DNA of 64,000 bases from Plantago major (lineage: Eukaryota; Streptophyta; Magnoliopsida; Lamiales; Plantaginaceae). The translations under genes and the position numbers were made by a program. Below, one piece after another: positions 22,401 to 34,404 of the stretch. The notes below the pieces were generated by a model, which saw nothing but the letters and a program-made list of their open reading frames with translations, had not been told where the DNA came from and did not search any database. Location of the stretch: positions 62,001-126,000 of the forward strand of contig JAIFAC010000204.1 in the NCBI GenBank assembly GCA_026545765.1, written 5' to 3'. The first letter of the stretch is position 1, and every line of letters begins with the position of its first letter.

Positions 22401-25000
22401 AGCAGTACTCTTTTGCTACTTTGATGCATAAGGACTTTATCAAAGAAGCTACACACAAGCTCATAGAAGCTTTTGAGAAGGCAGATGGTCAGACAAGAAT
22501 GCAGATGGCATTCAAGCCTACTTTGCCCCAGACCTTACAATGCATACCCTTAGAACAAGAGGAGGTAAATGGGCAAATTATTAGTATTCCAGAAGTGATC
22601 AATCTGGTCTCTGAAGATGAACAAGAGAAGGAGACTAATGAGAATGACTATGAAGATTCTCCTTCTGACAATCACAAGGATGAGGATGATAAGAAGGACA
22701 ATAATGATGCCCCTACACCAGGGACAGGAGGGATTACACAGAGGAAGAATGCCTCAGCTGCTGAAAAGCACACTGAGAGGACATCACAACAATCTCCTCC
22801 TCCATCTCCTCAGAAATCTACCCATCCATCTTCCTAACAACAAAAGGACACTACTGAACAAGTAGTTGAGCACTCTGAGGAAACAACTCAGAAGATATTG
22901 AATACACTAACCAGAGATGCTCAACTCAAACAACTGTTGGAAGAAGAACAACAGCTCCATCTTCAACTGGAAGAAGAGCTAGTTAAATCTAGAGATAAGC
23001 TTAATAAGCTTCAAGATCAATACCTGAAAGAAATGGTAGCTTACTCTGAGGTCAAAGAGCTCCAGGATGCTGTAAATGCCATTGCTAAGGAGCTAGATAC
23101 TGAAGAAGTATCTGAAGAAAAGCATGATGAAGGCTGCATCACCATCAAAATATATACCATCCTCCTCTCTGAAAGGAAAGAAGCCTATCTCTGAGATGCT
23201 TGTTGGACTAGAAAATCTTGAAAATGTCCAAGAGGATGAAGATCACTGGGCTGATGACTCAGATGATGAAGAAGAGAAGAAATTGGCAGAACACTGAATT
23301 GAGCATTTGGTGATTTCTCACTTGAAAAGGAAGCAAATTGCTCCTGAAATCTTCAACCAACTGCCAAATATCCACAACTCCAGTGAATTCTTGACCAGAT
23401 TTCAAGTACTGTCTAAACTGCATTAGGAATTATCTTCTCAAAATGAAGCCGCCATTACATCAGTCCCTCCAGAGATGAAGACCTTCACTAAGCTCATCAC
23501 TCAGAGAACAACCAGTCTGGTCATTGCTCAGAGAGACCTAGGCATGGTAAGGGATGATGATCAATCTTTGGCTCAAAAAGCTCTTGAAGCAACATGCTAT
23601 GCTGCTCAGAAAGCAGAAGCCACACAAGGCCCATTGGCAGAGCTCACAGATAAGGAGAATGGACTTATCAAACAATATCACGAGCTCAAAGATGAACTTC
23701 AGAAGTTGGTCACTGCCTATAACTACTTACAAGGACATTTTGAGTATCTCTCAGAATCCTTTATGAGACTTAGTCAGCCAACAATGACCAAGGGGGAAGG
23801 ATTGTACAAATCTGGACCTCAAAGTTAGGGGGAATGGGATGAAGGAGAAGGATACAAGAAGAAATCTGGAGCTGGTGCTGCTCAGAGCGGAAGAGGAAAC
23901 AAGAAAACTTCCCAGCCACAACTCAGAATCAATGAGCCCTCCTCAAGTCAAGCTGCTTCGCAAATAGTAGCTACTTCCCTGAAACCAACTGAAGGAACTT
24001 CAATGACAACAAGGGCCAGAGCACAGAAACCTCCAAGGAGTACCAAGGCCCCAAGGAGAAGACAAGTAAGAGGGATTGATGAGTCTTCTGAAGAAGAAGA
24101 AGAAGAAGAAGGCCAAATCAAATCCCAAGGTAATGAAGAAGGCTGCAAAATTCTCACAAGAATTGATCTTGATGTTGATGAAGAGACTGATGAAGATGAA
24201 GCTCCTCTTCACAGAAAAAGAAAAAGGTTTGATAGCCTATTCGAGCCCATAGCTGCAAAGCCTTTGGCAGCTAAGACACCCTCTGGAAATACCAAGTCTA
24301 TCCAGGGTGGTTCTTCAAGCAATCCCCCAAAGGAAAATTCTAGACAAAGGAGGAACATGATAAGAGTGAAAAGAGAAAAGTCGACTTCCACTCGGGCGGA
24401 AGAAGTCAAAATTGAGTATGTGAAGACTGACAACAACTCCTCTGTCTACAGGTGCATAAATCAGAAAAATGGCTACTGGATTCTAGAACTCAAGCATTTA
24501 CTGCTAAATTAAAGTTTTCCAGAACCAATCCATAAACAACTCATGACATGGAGAAAAGACAAACCATTCTTGATTAACACCTGCCACATCAAAAACTGGT
24601 TGGATTTTGAAGTTATCAACAGGATAAAAGCCATGAAGAAGGACCTCTCTGATGAATGTCCTTATGGAAAGCCATATGATGTGCACAAAATTCCTAATCT
24701 TATTGGAACAGGTTTGTGGAACCCTATAAGTCCTTCTACATGGATAAAGAACAATACAAGGTTGACATCAAATATCTGAGGATCATATATGATTATTTCA
24801 AGCTATCAGATATCAAGATTGTGCATGCCTGGATATGGGAAAAGTATCTGTGGGTCAAGCATTTTGTCAAGAAAAATCCTACCAAAACCTACAAAGAAGT
24901 CTGTGGATTTTCCAAAGACACAGAGATGATTGTCAGAACTCTTCTCTATGACTACTCTGATGATATAAGAAGTTTTGGTGATAGGAAATTTGCAGATTGA
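19406..25000 (+). pseudogene. Sirevirus extra gene (env-like position), multi-exon, element B
   Basis: Function unknown. The first exon encodes a conserved N-terminal domain (about 330 residues: NRLVGDFNPDHW, GFLSALPSGVSSLDVLEFY, CILHRCFDGLQGG, NWGKYAF), shared with C. A low-complexity acidic middle follows. It is then cut by five likely introns with GT..AG ends: 21314-21395, 21497-21572, 21674-21759, 21905-21985 and 22105-22193. All are 76-89 bp, and exons begin with Ala/Val-Gln or Ala-Pro. The third has a poor acceptor (TTGAG). Downstream come a domain with HTLKKHLKCF and YSFATLMHKDF, coiled-coil stretches (22900-23190, 23475-23780), a basic/acidic patch (24060-24240) and a C-terminal region shared with A and C. 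There is no signal peptide or clear membrane anchor, so 'envelope' is positional only. It is broken by several stops. Confidence 0.75.
21314..21395 (+). other. Intron in extra gene of B, absent from C
   Basis: GCTCAG|GTAGCTGAAT is the donor and TTTGTTACAG|GCTGATTTAG the acceptor (82 bp). In element C the flanking coding sequence is joined directly at 36001/36002 (ATTCAG then GCCAATTTAG), with no extra or missing base. Confidence 0.75.
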
Positions 25001-25402
25001 TCCATGGAACTGTTTTGAAGACTTGAAGATTTTTGAAGACTTGAACACTAGTTTGTTAGGATGTTCACTTGGAGCTTGGTTACTCCTGTTGTCCTAATTT
25101 ACTATGTAATTTTTTTTTTTTTTTTTGTATCTTGCTGACTGTACCTTATTGTTGTTTTATCTTGTAAAAAGTTATCTAAACTTTCATTATAACATATCTG
25201 ATGAACCTACTCTCAGATATCAATCTATAAAAGATAACTTGTCAGCAAAGATCACACCTTGTGATTTGGTTGATGTTTACTTTTTACACTTAATTATATG
25301 AATTGAAAGATCATAAGAAATGATTAAGTGGTGGATTGTTTCCTCATCCAGATTTGTAATAGGTCAGATAGTCATCGTTGACTGATCAAAATGGGGGAAA
25401 TT
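25001..25402 (+). other. 3' untranslated region and polypurine tract, element B
   Basis: Non-coding, with an 18-base T run at 25109-25126 and AGATATC palindromes. The polypurine tract AAAATGGGGGAAA at about 25388-25400 sits directly before the 3' LTR start at 25403. Confidence 0.8.
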
Positions 25403-26156
25403 TGTTAGAATATCTGTTTAGATTTTGATCAGCAACCTAATGACTTATCTTAGCTCAGAAAGGTGGTTAGTACTCTTGGTTCACTTGAACACTGTAAAAG
25501 AGGAAACTCACTAAGTATGATAGTCTAGCAAATCTTGTATAGGATGTTAGGTCTCTGAATGTAATTTTATTCCTCTAAAGAAGACCAAGAAGAAGGCATC
25601 CAGCAGGAAAAGTTCAACGGATTTGAAGACTGCACAAGATTGCTGAAGACAAGGGTTTTCATATACCTATGACCAGATACCTTGAAGACACAAGTGCTTT
25701 TAAATAAACAGTGTTGCAAAAGATATCTGACAAATAAAAGGTTTCTGAAACGAGGAAAGTGCCCACAAATACCTACACTCAGATACCTTGGACATAAACT
25801 ATGTTTCTAAAAAGAAATATATTATAACAAGTTGTTTCAACAAGTGGTATCTGGAGTTGTGATAATCTCTGAAAAAGGACGTGCAAAGCTTCAGAGAACT
25901 CTGATAGTATAAGATCTCTGATACAGTGCATAGTTCCGTTGGCACTACGGGACAAAGTATAGCACAATGCATTGAATGCGCAGACAGAAATGTCTGAACA
26001 AAAACGGTAGCTTCTGAAGAAGAAGACAAACGTACTACAGTACTATACTCAGATATCAATAGTTTGAATTTGATTTAAGCCTAAAGGATACTATTCAAAC
26101 GGCACTCAAATTCATCTATAAATATCAACACTTAGACTGCTTGAGAACACACCATG
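25403..26156 (+). repeat. 3' LTR of element B, left portion (split by element C)
   Basis: It starts TGTTAGAATATCTG after the polypurine tract and matches the 5' LTR up to GAGAACACACC. Element C begins at 26157. The LTR resumes at 41332 with CCTTAGAACACTGAACACACC. Confidence 0.93.
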
Positions 26157-27526
26157 TGTTAGGAATATCTGTTAGTATTTTGATCACTCATCACATGTTC
26201 TTATCTTAGCCAGAAAGGTGATTAAGTACTCTTGGTTCACTTGAACATTGTAAAATAGGAAATCACTGAGTATGATTAGTCTAGTAAATCTTGTATTAGG
26301 ATTATAGGTCTCTGAGTGTAATTTTTTATTTCCAGAAGACCATGAAGATCAATCCTAGCAATGGAGCTTTTCTGAAGATTGCACAAGATTTATGAAGATA
26401 TCAAGGTTTAGTCTAACTCAGAAAGACTATGTCCTTAATCCTTGCTTAAGTGTATTTACTTACTTTTGAAATATGATTCTGGACATATGACATCATGAAT
26501 TTGGAGCATGCAAGCCATCAGAAAGGTCATGTATCCGTTGAAGACTACATGACAAGAAATAGTACAAGTGCATTAATTGCATCGGCAGAAAAACCGCTGA
26601 AGCACAGTCCTCTCTGAGACATGAGACAAGGACTTCTGAGTACTCATTTCAAGATAAGTATGGACTGAATTTGAATTGTGTCTAACGGATATCACTCCTA
26701 CGACTCTCAAATTCATCTATATATATCACACACTTAGATGCTGAGAAATACACCTTAGAACGCTCTATCTTGCAAACTTACCATCAAGCAAAGTATTCGT
26801 GAAATACTACCCTTTCTGAAAGCTTTCTGTTGCTTAAAGAATCACTAGTAGTTCTATGTTGTCCTGAACCTTAACAAGAGGCATTATTCGTGAAAGAGTT
26901 GAACTATCGGATACCCTTTAAAGCTCATTCTCGAGCGGACATCAATAACTTGGGTCAAGAAGAGCGGTGCCATCCACTGAACAAGTGTATTAAGTAGTCT
27001 TGTTCTATTAGGCTCTCTGAAAACATAACTGAAAAGTTATACGAGAAGCCTCTCTGACAAACCTTATAATCAACACCATCAAGGTTATATGAATAACTCC
27101 ATGGTTATCTGAGTAGAGGAAGTACTTAGCTCTAGGAGCTGGGGAATAACTCAGGGGGAACATTTGGTTGGAAACCATTTGTTCAGGAATCTTAGAATAG
27201 GATTATTATAAGGTGAACTCAATTATCTGTTCTAGTGAATTCTAGGTCTCAGAAAAACCGAAGTGGATTAGTTGGAGGATTACGCCACCTCCAGATACCA
27301 CTATACTTGCTGTGTCATTTACCTTTCTGTATTTACATTTCAGCAAAGCACACACACATACTTATTGTTTCTGCACTTACCTATCTTGAAGTCTTCCGCA
27401 CTCTGAATTGAAGTATCAGAAACCCCCCGGTTTCTAAGAAACTGTGTTTATTGACAAAAGTTTTAAAAGACTATTCACCCCCCCCCCCCCCCCCAGTCTT
27501 TTGCTTTGCCGTTATCTGGACCAACA
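26157..27526 (+). repeat. 5' LTR of element C (1370 bp)
   Basis: It runs TGTTAGGAATATCTG to CTGGACCAACA, with a TATA-like TATATATAT at 26718-26726 and a run of 17 C at 27478-27494. It is highly similar to 39925-41331. The main differences are around 26575-26630 and 27085-27110. Confidence 0.95.
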
Positions 27527-27528
27527 AG

Positions 27529-27540
27529 TGGTATCAGAGC
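27529..27540 (+). promoter_or_regulatory. Primer binding site (initiator tRNA-Met), element C
   Basis: TGGTATCAGAGC, two bases after the LTR, is the standard plant Copia primer site complementary to the 3' end of initiator tRNA-Met. It starts minus-strand DNA synthesis. Confidence 0.95.
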
Positions 27541-27643
27541 AGGAGGTTCACAAGCCTTCTGCACTGAACCTAGATCCCCAGATAGGTGAAGGAACTTTGT
27601 CCCTTTTTGTGGACTATATAATTTGTGTGTTAAGTGTGCAGGT

Positions 27644-30155
27644 ATGTCTCTGAGTGATGCACCCGTTCTGAAGCCAGAAAACTACGAGAAATGGAAGAAT
27701 AATATGATGCTCCATCTAGAGGCCATTAGATGAGATGATCTATGTCATCAATGAAGGGCCTATCAAAATCAGACAACTCAAACAAGTTACTGAGGTGTCT
27801 GATGGAAGAAAAGCCTCAGACAAGGAAGATGGAAGCGAGGATGCGGCTGCTAGTGATAGTGGTCGTGTTGCTCGTGGAAGCATTATGTATGAAGACAAGC
27901 CAAGAGAGCTCTGGACATCTGAAGATGCCAAGAGACACAGATTGGATGGTCAAGCTCGTAATATCATCATCAGATCGACACCTGAGCACATACAGTGTAA
28001 ACTGTGGGGTGCTAAAACGGCAAAAGTTGCCTGGCAATTGATTGAAGAAATCTGTGCCGGAACTGAGAAAACCAAGGAAAACAAGTTCGAAGTTCTTAAA
28101 TTGAAGTTCCAAAACTTCAAACAAGGTCCCACTGAAACTCTGGAAGAACTTGATTTCAGGTTTACTACCCTTATGAGTGATATGGCTGCACTTGGTGAAA
28201 GCAACAGATACTCCCAGCCAGAAAAGATTAAGACTATTGTCAGAAGTCTCAATCACAACTGGGAGCACACTAAGTTCTTTTATTTCAACCAAGGGATGCC
28301 AAATATTACTCCAGTAGAGCTCTTCTCTCATCTTGCTACTGTAGACTATGAGACAACTCAGAGAGAACAAACAGCTGAAAAGTTGCAAAGTGTTGCTCTA
28401 GTTTCTCAAGGTACTTCTGAAAAGAAGGATACCAAAGATGCATCTGAAGAAAATGCTCTTGCAGTAAGACACATGAAGAAATTTGTGAGTCAAGAGATTG
28501 AGAGAAGAAAAGCTAAAGAAAAGCTGAAAAAGCATCTTGGCCCAAAATATCATCAGTACAAGAACATACAAATGAACAACTCTCTCAACACCCCCATTCA
28601 GAAAGGTGTTAGTACTGAAGCCGCAGTGATAGGAAATGATATCTGCTTCTATTGTCAAAAGCCTGGTCACTTCAAGAGAGATTGTCCTGCTTTAAACAAG
28701 CTCAAGACAGGTGACAAGAAGGACAGAAGAAATTTCAAGAGAAATCAAAGGGCCTTACTGACTGAAGAAAGGAAGAAGATTCAAATGCAACTTGATGGTC
28801 TAGACATTGAGACAGATTTTAAAGATGGAGATTCAGATGACTCAAACCTACCATCACCAGAATTGTGTGGAATCACCCACGATGTAATCGACTTCGGCCT
28901 TAAGAAGAATGAAATGTGTGGAGTTGTTGAGATTGCTGGTCCAGACATCTCCAACATTGAAATGTGTCTTATGGCTGATGAGGTAACACATACTTCCTGT
29001 TATACTTATGAAAGTGATGAGGAAGGAATCAAAGATCTAGAAAACCTCAGAAAAGAACTCGATCTCTACGAAAGAGAATTTCTAATGGTCCAAGCTAGAG
29101 CCGAAAATCTTGAAGAAGAAAAGAATTTTCTTGTAAAGGAAAATTCTCAACTAATCAAGATATCTGAGAAAAAGGATACTGAAAATGCATTTCTCAAGGC
29201 TCAGATATCTGAGACTGAAAAATCACATAAGGAAGCAATGGATAATCTTCAAAAGAAATGTGAAGATCTTCTTTCTGAGAACAAGGAACTCAAAAAGAAA
29301 GAATTATCTTTTCAATCTTATGCCAAAGCTAGCAACACTCTCACTGAAGTTCAATCCTATCTGAGAGACCCCTCTGAGAAAGGTGGACTTGGACTTGATG
29401 AACAATCAAGTAATTCATCTCCTCTGAAGAAGAGTAATGAAAGGTTGCCTTTGTAAAAAGTCAACAGAATGGTTCTTCAATCACCTATAGCATTGGTCAG
29501 AAAGCTAGGATAGTTGACAAAGGAAAAGGAGTTGCAACCCAGCCTTTGAAAGAACAACAAGTTCACAAGAAACATGTGGATAAGGTTTCTGAAAAGAAAC
29601 ACAACCCCCATACATGCAACCATCCATATTGTGGCATTACTAGGAAGGGAAGAATTGCTGGAATAGACAAATTCTCTACTGTACCATTTTATGAAAATAA
29701 AGATGGTGCAGAAACTAGTAAGGCTTCTAAAGAGCGCATTCAGAAAGCCAAAGGTGTTCGAAATGGCATTGGCTATCGTGCTATTGGAAAGGTCCTTCTG
29801 CAACAATATAAGGAAGGACAAGAACAATGGCGCAAGGCTGATATTACACGTAGTAATAGACAGAAGTGGAAGAAATCTCAAGCCACTGAAAAATTGAATG
29901 CCAGAGCTAGAAGGAACCTGGCCAGAAAGGCTAAGCTTGCTGAAAAGCAACCCCAGAAACCCAGGGTCCAGAAAGCACCAAAGGGAACACCTGGAAACAC
30001 CCCAAGAAAGAAGATTGATCAAAATTACTGATTCAATTGCATTTCCTTCTGATCAAGTTAGACAAAAACAAACTCCCAAGAAATTCACTAAAATGTGGAT
30101 TCCTACTGGAAGAATGTTTAGTCTAAGTGGTTCTATCTCTAAGGCAAGAACCTAA
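27644..30155 (+). pseudogene. Sirevirus-type gag, element C (nearly intact, frameshifted)
   Basis: It starts at ATG 27644 (MSLSDAPVLKPENYEKW). One extra base near 27729 shifts the frame into the long open stretch 27735-29456. Parts in order: UBN2-type gag domain (WQLIEEI, LKFQNFKQGPTETLEELDFRF, about 28040-28260), a basic region, CCHC knuckle CFYCQKPGHFKRDC at about 28643-28684, an acidic patch, a coiled-coil segment (about 29030-29340), and a basic tail with RARRNLARKAKLAEKQ. Further shifts fall near 29450 and 30015. Gag ends with TAA at 30153-30155, at the same place as in B. As seen, the uninterrupted product would be about 570 residues. Confidence 0.92.
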
Positions 30156-30178
30156 CTCATGTTTCCTGTTTTGTGTAG

Positions 30179-33100
30179 AACGCCTTTTGGACTAAGGCTC
30201 AATGGTTATTTGATAGTGGATGCGGAAAGCACATGACAAGAGACAAAGCAAATCTGGTCAACTACAAAGCTTGCAACACTAGACCAAACATCAGATTTGC
30301 TGGAGGAGAATTAAATCCCTCTCTGGGATTTGGCAACGTCAAATTGGGAACATTAACAATCACTGATGTATTACATGTTAAAGATTTGAAATATAATATA
30401 TTTAGCATGAGCCAGTTTGCAGACAAAAGTTTCACTGTTAAATTCAAAGCAAAGTATTGCAAATTTATTGACAATGAGTCAAAGCAGACAGTCTTAGTTG
30501 CTAGGCGGAAAGGCAGTCTTTATGTTGCTGATTGGGCATCTACCACAACTGAAGAATGTCTCATGGTGAGTCAATCTGGTCACAGAAGAGCACTGATTAT
30601 GGCACAAAAGAATGAGTCACATGAATTTCAAAACTCTGACCAGGCTTGCCAAGAAAGAGTTAGTGATTGGTCTTCTTTTAGAAAGGATGGCATCTGTTCT
30701 GCTTGCCAAATGGGGAAACAATCCAAAATCTCTTTTAAGTCCAAAACCAGACACTCTAGTGTTAGACCACTGCAACTATTACACATGGATCTTTTTAAAT
30801 CATCTGTAACTAGTTATGCAGGCAAGAAGTATGGTCTTGTTGTTGTAGATGACTTCTCAAGATTTACTTGGGTTTTTTTTTCTGAAACATAGATCTGATG
30901 ATAGGGTGGAGATACCAAATTTGCTGAATAAGCTTGAAGTCATGAAAAATGACAAGGTATCTGCAATCAGAACTGACCATGGTACAGAGTTTGTTAATCA
31001 GTACATAAAGGAGTTTTGCACCAGCAAAGTTATACAACACCAACTTTCCTCTGTGAGAACACCACAACAAAATGGTGTTGCAGAAAGGAAAAACAGGACC
31101 CTTAAAGAAGCAGCAAGGACAATGCTAGCTGACACTGAGATAAGTGAAGTTTACTAGGTTGAAACTGTAAACACAGCATGCTACACTCAGAACAGATGCT
31201 TGATAAACAAACACCATGACAAGACCCCTATGAACTCTTGGTTGTAGATGTTTTGTTCTTAACAATAGAAAAGAGTATCTAAGAACATTTCAACCAAAGG
31301 CAGATGAAGGAGTGTTTCTTGGTTATTCTATGAATAACAATGCGTACAGAGTATACAACAAAAGAACAAAGAGGATTGAAGAATCAGTTCATGTTGTATT
31401 TCATGAAGGAAGAAAGAAAACACCCCTTGCTGATGAACTCTCAGAAAGTTTCAAGGAACTATTGACAAAGGATTCTGAAGGAGAACCTTCAGAAAGGAGA
31501 AACATCATTATGGTAGGTGAGGATGACCCTGACGAAGAAAAGCATTAAATGCCAAGTAACAACCAAATGACTCTCATACATGATGAAGAATTTCCTATGA
31601 GAATTCCAGAAATGGAAACTAAAGATGTTCATCAGAAAGCTAACTCTGGAAATGACCTCTCTAAAAGACATGTTCCAGAAAGATCTCACACTGTGCAAGT
31701 GTCAGACATTCACCGCCCTTCTGAGTGCAAAATGTCTCAGATACTGAAGAAGTATCAAGTCATAATCATAGTGATTCACATTCAGATCACTTGGATATTG
31801 ACCCTACTAGCCCTAAACCCATGATGAGATGGATCAAGGATCATCCCTGCAAAAGATGTAATTGGACCAATTAATCAAGGTGTTAGGACTAGGAGAGCAA
31901 TAGCTGAAAATGCTAATTCTCTCTTTGGATGTTTTATCTCAAACATTGAACCTAAGACTATAGAAGAATCATTAAGAGACCAAGACTGGATCTCAGCAAT
32001 GCAAGAGGAGTTGGATCAATTTGAGAGAAACAAAGTCTGGAAACTAGTTCCATTTGTAGAAGGAATATTTGTAATTGGAACAAAGTGGGTTTTCAGAAAC
32101 AAGATGAATGAATCTGGTGAAATAACCAGAAACAAAGCAAGGTTGGTTGCCAAGGGATTCACCCAGACTGAAGGTCTAGATTTTGATGAGTCATATGCAC
32201 AAGTTGCGGATTGTTGCAATAAGACTCTTTCGGCCTTTGACACATAAAGACTTTAAAGTTTATCAGATGGATGTCAAGAGTGCATTCTTGAATGGTGAAC
32301 TTGCTGAGGAAGTCTATGTTGAGCAACCACCTGGCTTTGAAGTTTCCTCAGAAAGTAGAATGGTCTATAAGCTACAGAAAGCTCTATATGGACTGAAACA
32401 GGCTCCAAGAGCATGGTATGACACTTTGGCCAAATACCTCCTGGAAAGTGGTTTCAAGAAAGGTGAAGTTGATAAAACTTTATTTACTTTAAATCATGAT
32501 GGGAAACTACTCTTAGTTCAAGTATATGTTGATGACATCATATTTGGATCTAAGGACAAGCAACTTTGTGATGACTTTGCAAATCTCATGAAAAGTAAGT
32601 TTGAGATGAGCATGATGGGAGAATTGAACTATTTCCTAGGATTGCAAGTCAAGCAACTCAATGATGAAATATTCATTAGTCAGACAAAGTATGCAAAAGA
32701 CATGCTCACAAAGTTCAATCTTAAGCCTTCTGAAAAGAATGCTATGATACCTATGAGCATAGGAACCAAGATGACCTATACTGAATCAGACAAGAGTGTT
32801 GAAGAACATAAGTATAGGAAATTGATAGGTTCACTACTTTACCTTCTTTGCAAGGCACGATATTCAATATGCAGTTGGAGTGTGTGCTAGGCTTCAAAAA
32901 ATCCAATGCAATCACACTACAACATTGCTATGAAAATATTAAGATATGTGATAGGTACAGTGGATGTAGGTTTGTGGTATCCTAAAGAAAGTGGATTGAG
33001 TTTGGCTGGTTACTCAGATGCTGATTATGCTGGATCAATGCTTGATAGGAAAAGTACCTCAGGAACTTGTCAGTTTCTGGGAACTAGACTTATCTCATGG

Positions 33101-33485
33101 TTTAGCAAGAAACAAAACTCAATTGTAACTTCTACCACAGAGGCTGAATATATTGCTGCTGGTTGTTGTGCAACACAAATTCTGTGGATTCAACAACAAC
33201 TCAGAGACTATGGACTCAATGAAGAGAAAACTCCAATTTTCTGTGATAATACAAGTGCTATTGCAATCACACAGAACCCCAAGTTCCATGCCAAAACAAA
33301 GCACATTGATGTTAGACACCACTTCATCGAGACCATGTTGAGAAAGGCGATATAGAGATACTCGAGATTGTACGGAAGACCAACTTGCAGATATCTTCAC
33401 CAAGCCCCTACAAGAAAGCCGGTTCTTGACTTTAAGACATAGTCATGGGTTAATGGAGATGCCTAAGGACTGTAAGATGTCCTGA
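30179..33485 (+). pseudogene. Copia pol (PR-INT-RT-RNase H), element C (frameshifted)
   Basis: Protease: DSGCGKHMTR, Asp codon at 30212-30214. Gag-pre-integrase and zinc finger: SHMNFKTL near 30615-30640 and CSACQMGK near 30694-30718. Integrase core: LLHMDLF near 30777, VVVDDFSRFTWVFF, RTDHGTEFVNQ near 30970-31000 and RTPQQNGVAERKNRTLKEA near 31057-31113. Reverse transcriptase: [54 protein letters not shown], and YVDD at 32525-32536. RNase H: GYSDADYAGSMLDRKSTSG near 33010-33065 and STTEAEYIAAGC. End QESRFLTLRHS, TGA at 33483-33485. Breaks include TAG at 31155-31157, a small deletion near 31230-31250, and a shift at 33328 where B keeps CAGA and C has CGA. Confidence 0.94.
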
Positions 33486-34195
33486 ATCTCTAAAGACTGA
33501 GTAGGTGAGGTAGAAAAGAAGTAGGTCTCTGAGAATATGTTCTCAGAAAGCCAAGTTGATAAGAAGTGATGCAAAGGTTTCTGAGCAGTAATACTCAAAA
33601 AGGCTAAATATTTCTGGAACGGGTATCCAGAAAGGCAAAGGTTGGTACACACTCAATAAGTAAATAAGACTAGAACTTACTTACTGAGAATGGGTCAAAT
33701 ATATTAAAATTACTGAAGCTTCTGACACTTGAACTCAGAAAGCTATTTATTCATAAAGAGAAAAGACACACAAAGCCCGAAAAGTATAAGTTCTGGGAAG
33801 TCAAACATGTCCAATGTCTTGTATTTTTGCCATTTTTATGATAAAAAATATAAGATAAGGACTTGACACTCAGAATGATAAGTTCAAACGATTGAGTGTT
33901 CTTACTCTTTACTAAGTGACATAATGGATGTAACTTGTCAAAAATCCATCAAGTCGGCACAATACCATTTGTTGATTGATATCATTACAAGATATTCAAT
34001 ATAAGCCCTTGATGAATAAACGTTTGATCTCAATGGTTGAGATTAAACCAAAGCAAGTAATGTCTCTTAAGAAATACAGACGTAGCACATTACGCATTTA
34101 ATGGAGAACGTGTGTGATACCACGCCTATGCATATACAAAGACACGCATTCATATTCAGTTGTATGTATGTTGTATCTATGTACATTTTGTCTGC
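33486..34195 (+). other. Pol to extra-gene intergenic region with hairpins, element C
   Basis: This is non-coding. A perfect 8-bp stem TTTCTGGA/TCCAGAAA around the loop ACGGGTA lies at 33611-33633. A second 8-bp stem TCTGAGAA/TTCTCAGA with loop TATG lies at 33528-33547. A damaged third hairpin is near 33580-33597. The position matches the hairpin cluster of element B. Confidence 0.8.
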
Positions 34196-34205
34196 TATAT
34201 ATATA
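34196..34205 (+). promoter_or_regulatory. Internal TATA box for the extra gene, element C
   Basis: CTGCTATATATATAGGA, conserved with B 19221-19237. The ATG of the extra gene is 200 bp downstream. A second TATA-like word, CTATATAAGAG, touches the ATG itself in both elements and is too close to act for that ATG. Confidence 0.65.
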
Positions 34206-34404
34206 GGACTTGGACAAAAGACAAACACTTTTACCAATTTCGAAATTTCATACTTGCATCAAAATAGCCAAATCTCTCAAGATTTATGCAAAACCCCTTA
34301 TGCAAACTCAACTTCTTGTGTTTAGTCTTCTGAAAAGATAGACTAATCCCGACTAATCTTGCAAAACCCCTCTGAAAACACTCACTCAAGACTCTATATA
34401 AGAG

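Noticed and set aside
19406..25000. True viral envelope protein
   Set aside because: No signal peptide, transmembrane segment or fusion-peptide-like stretch was seen; only the position after pol is env-like.
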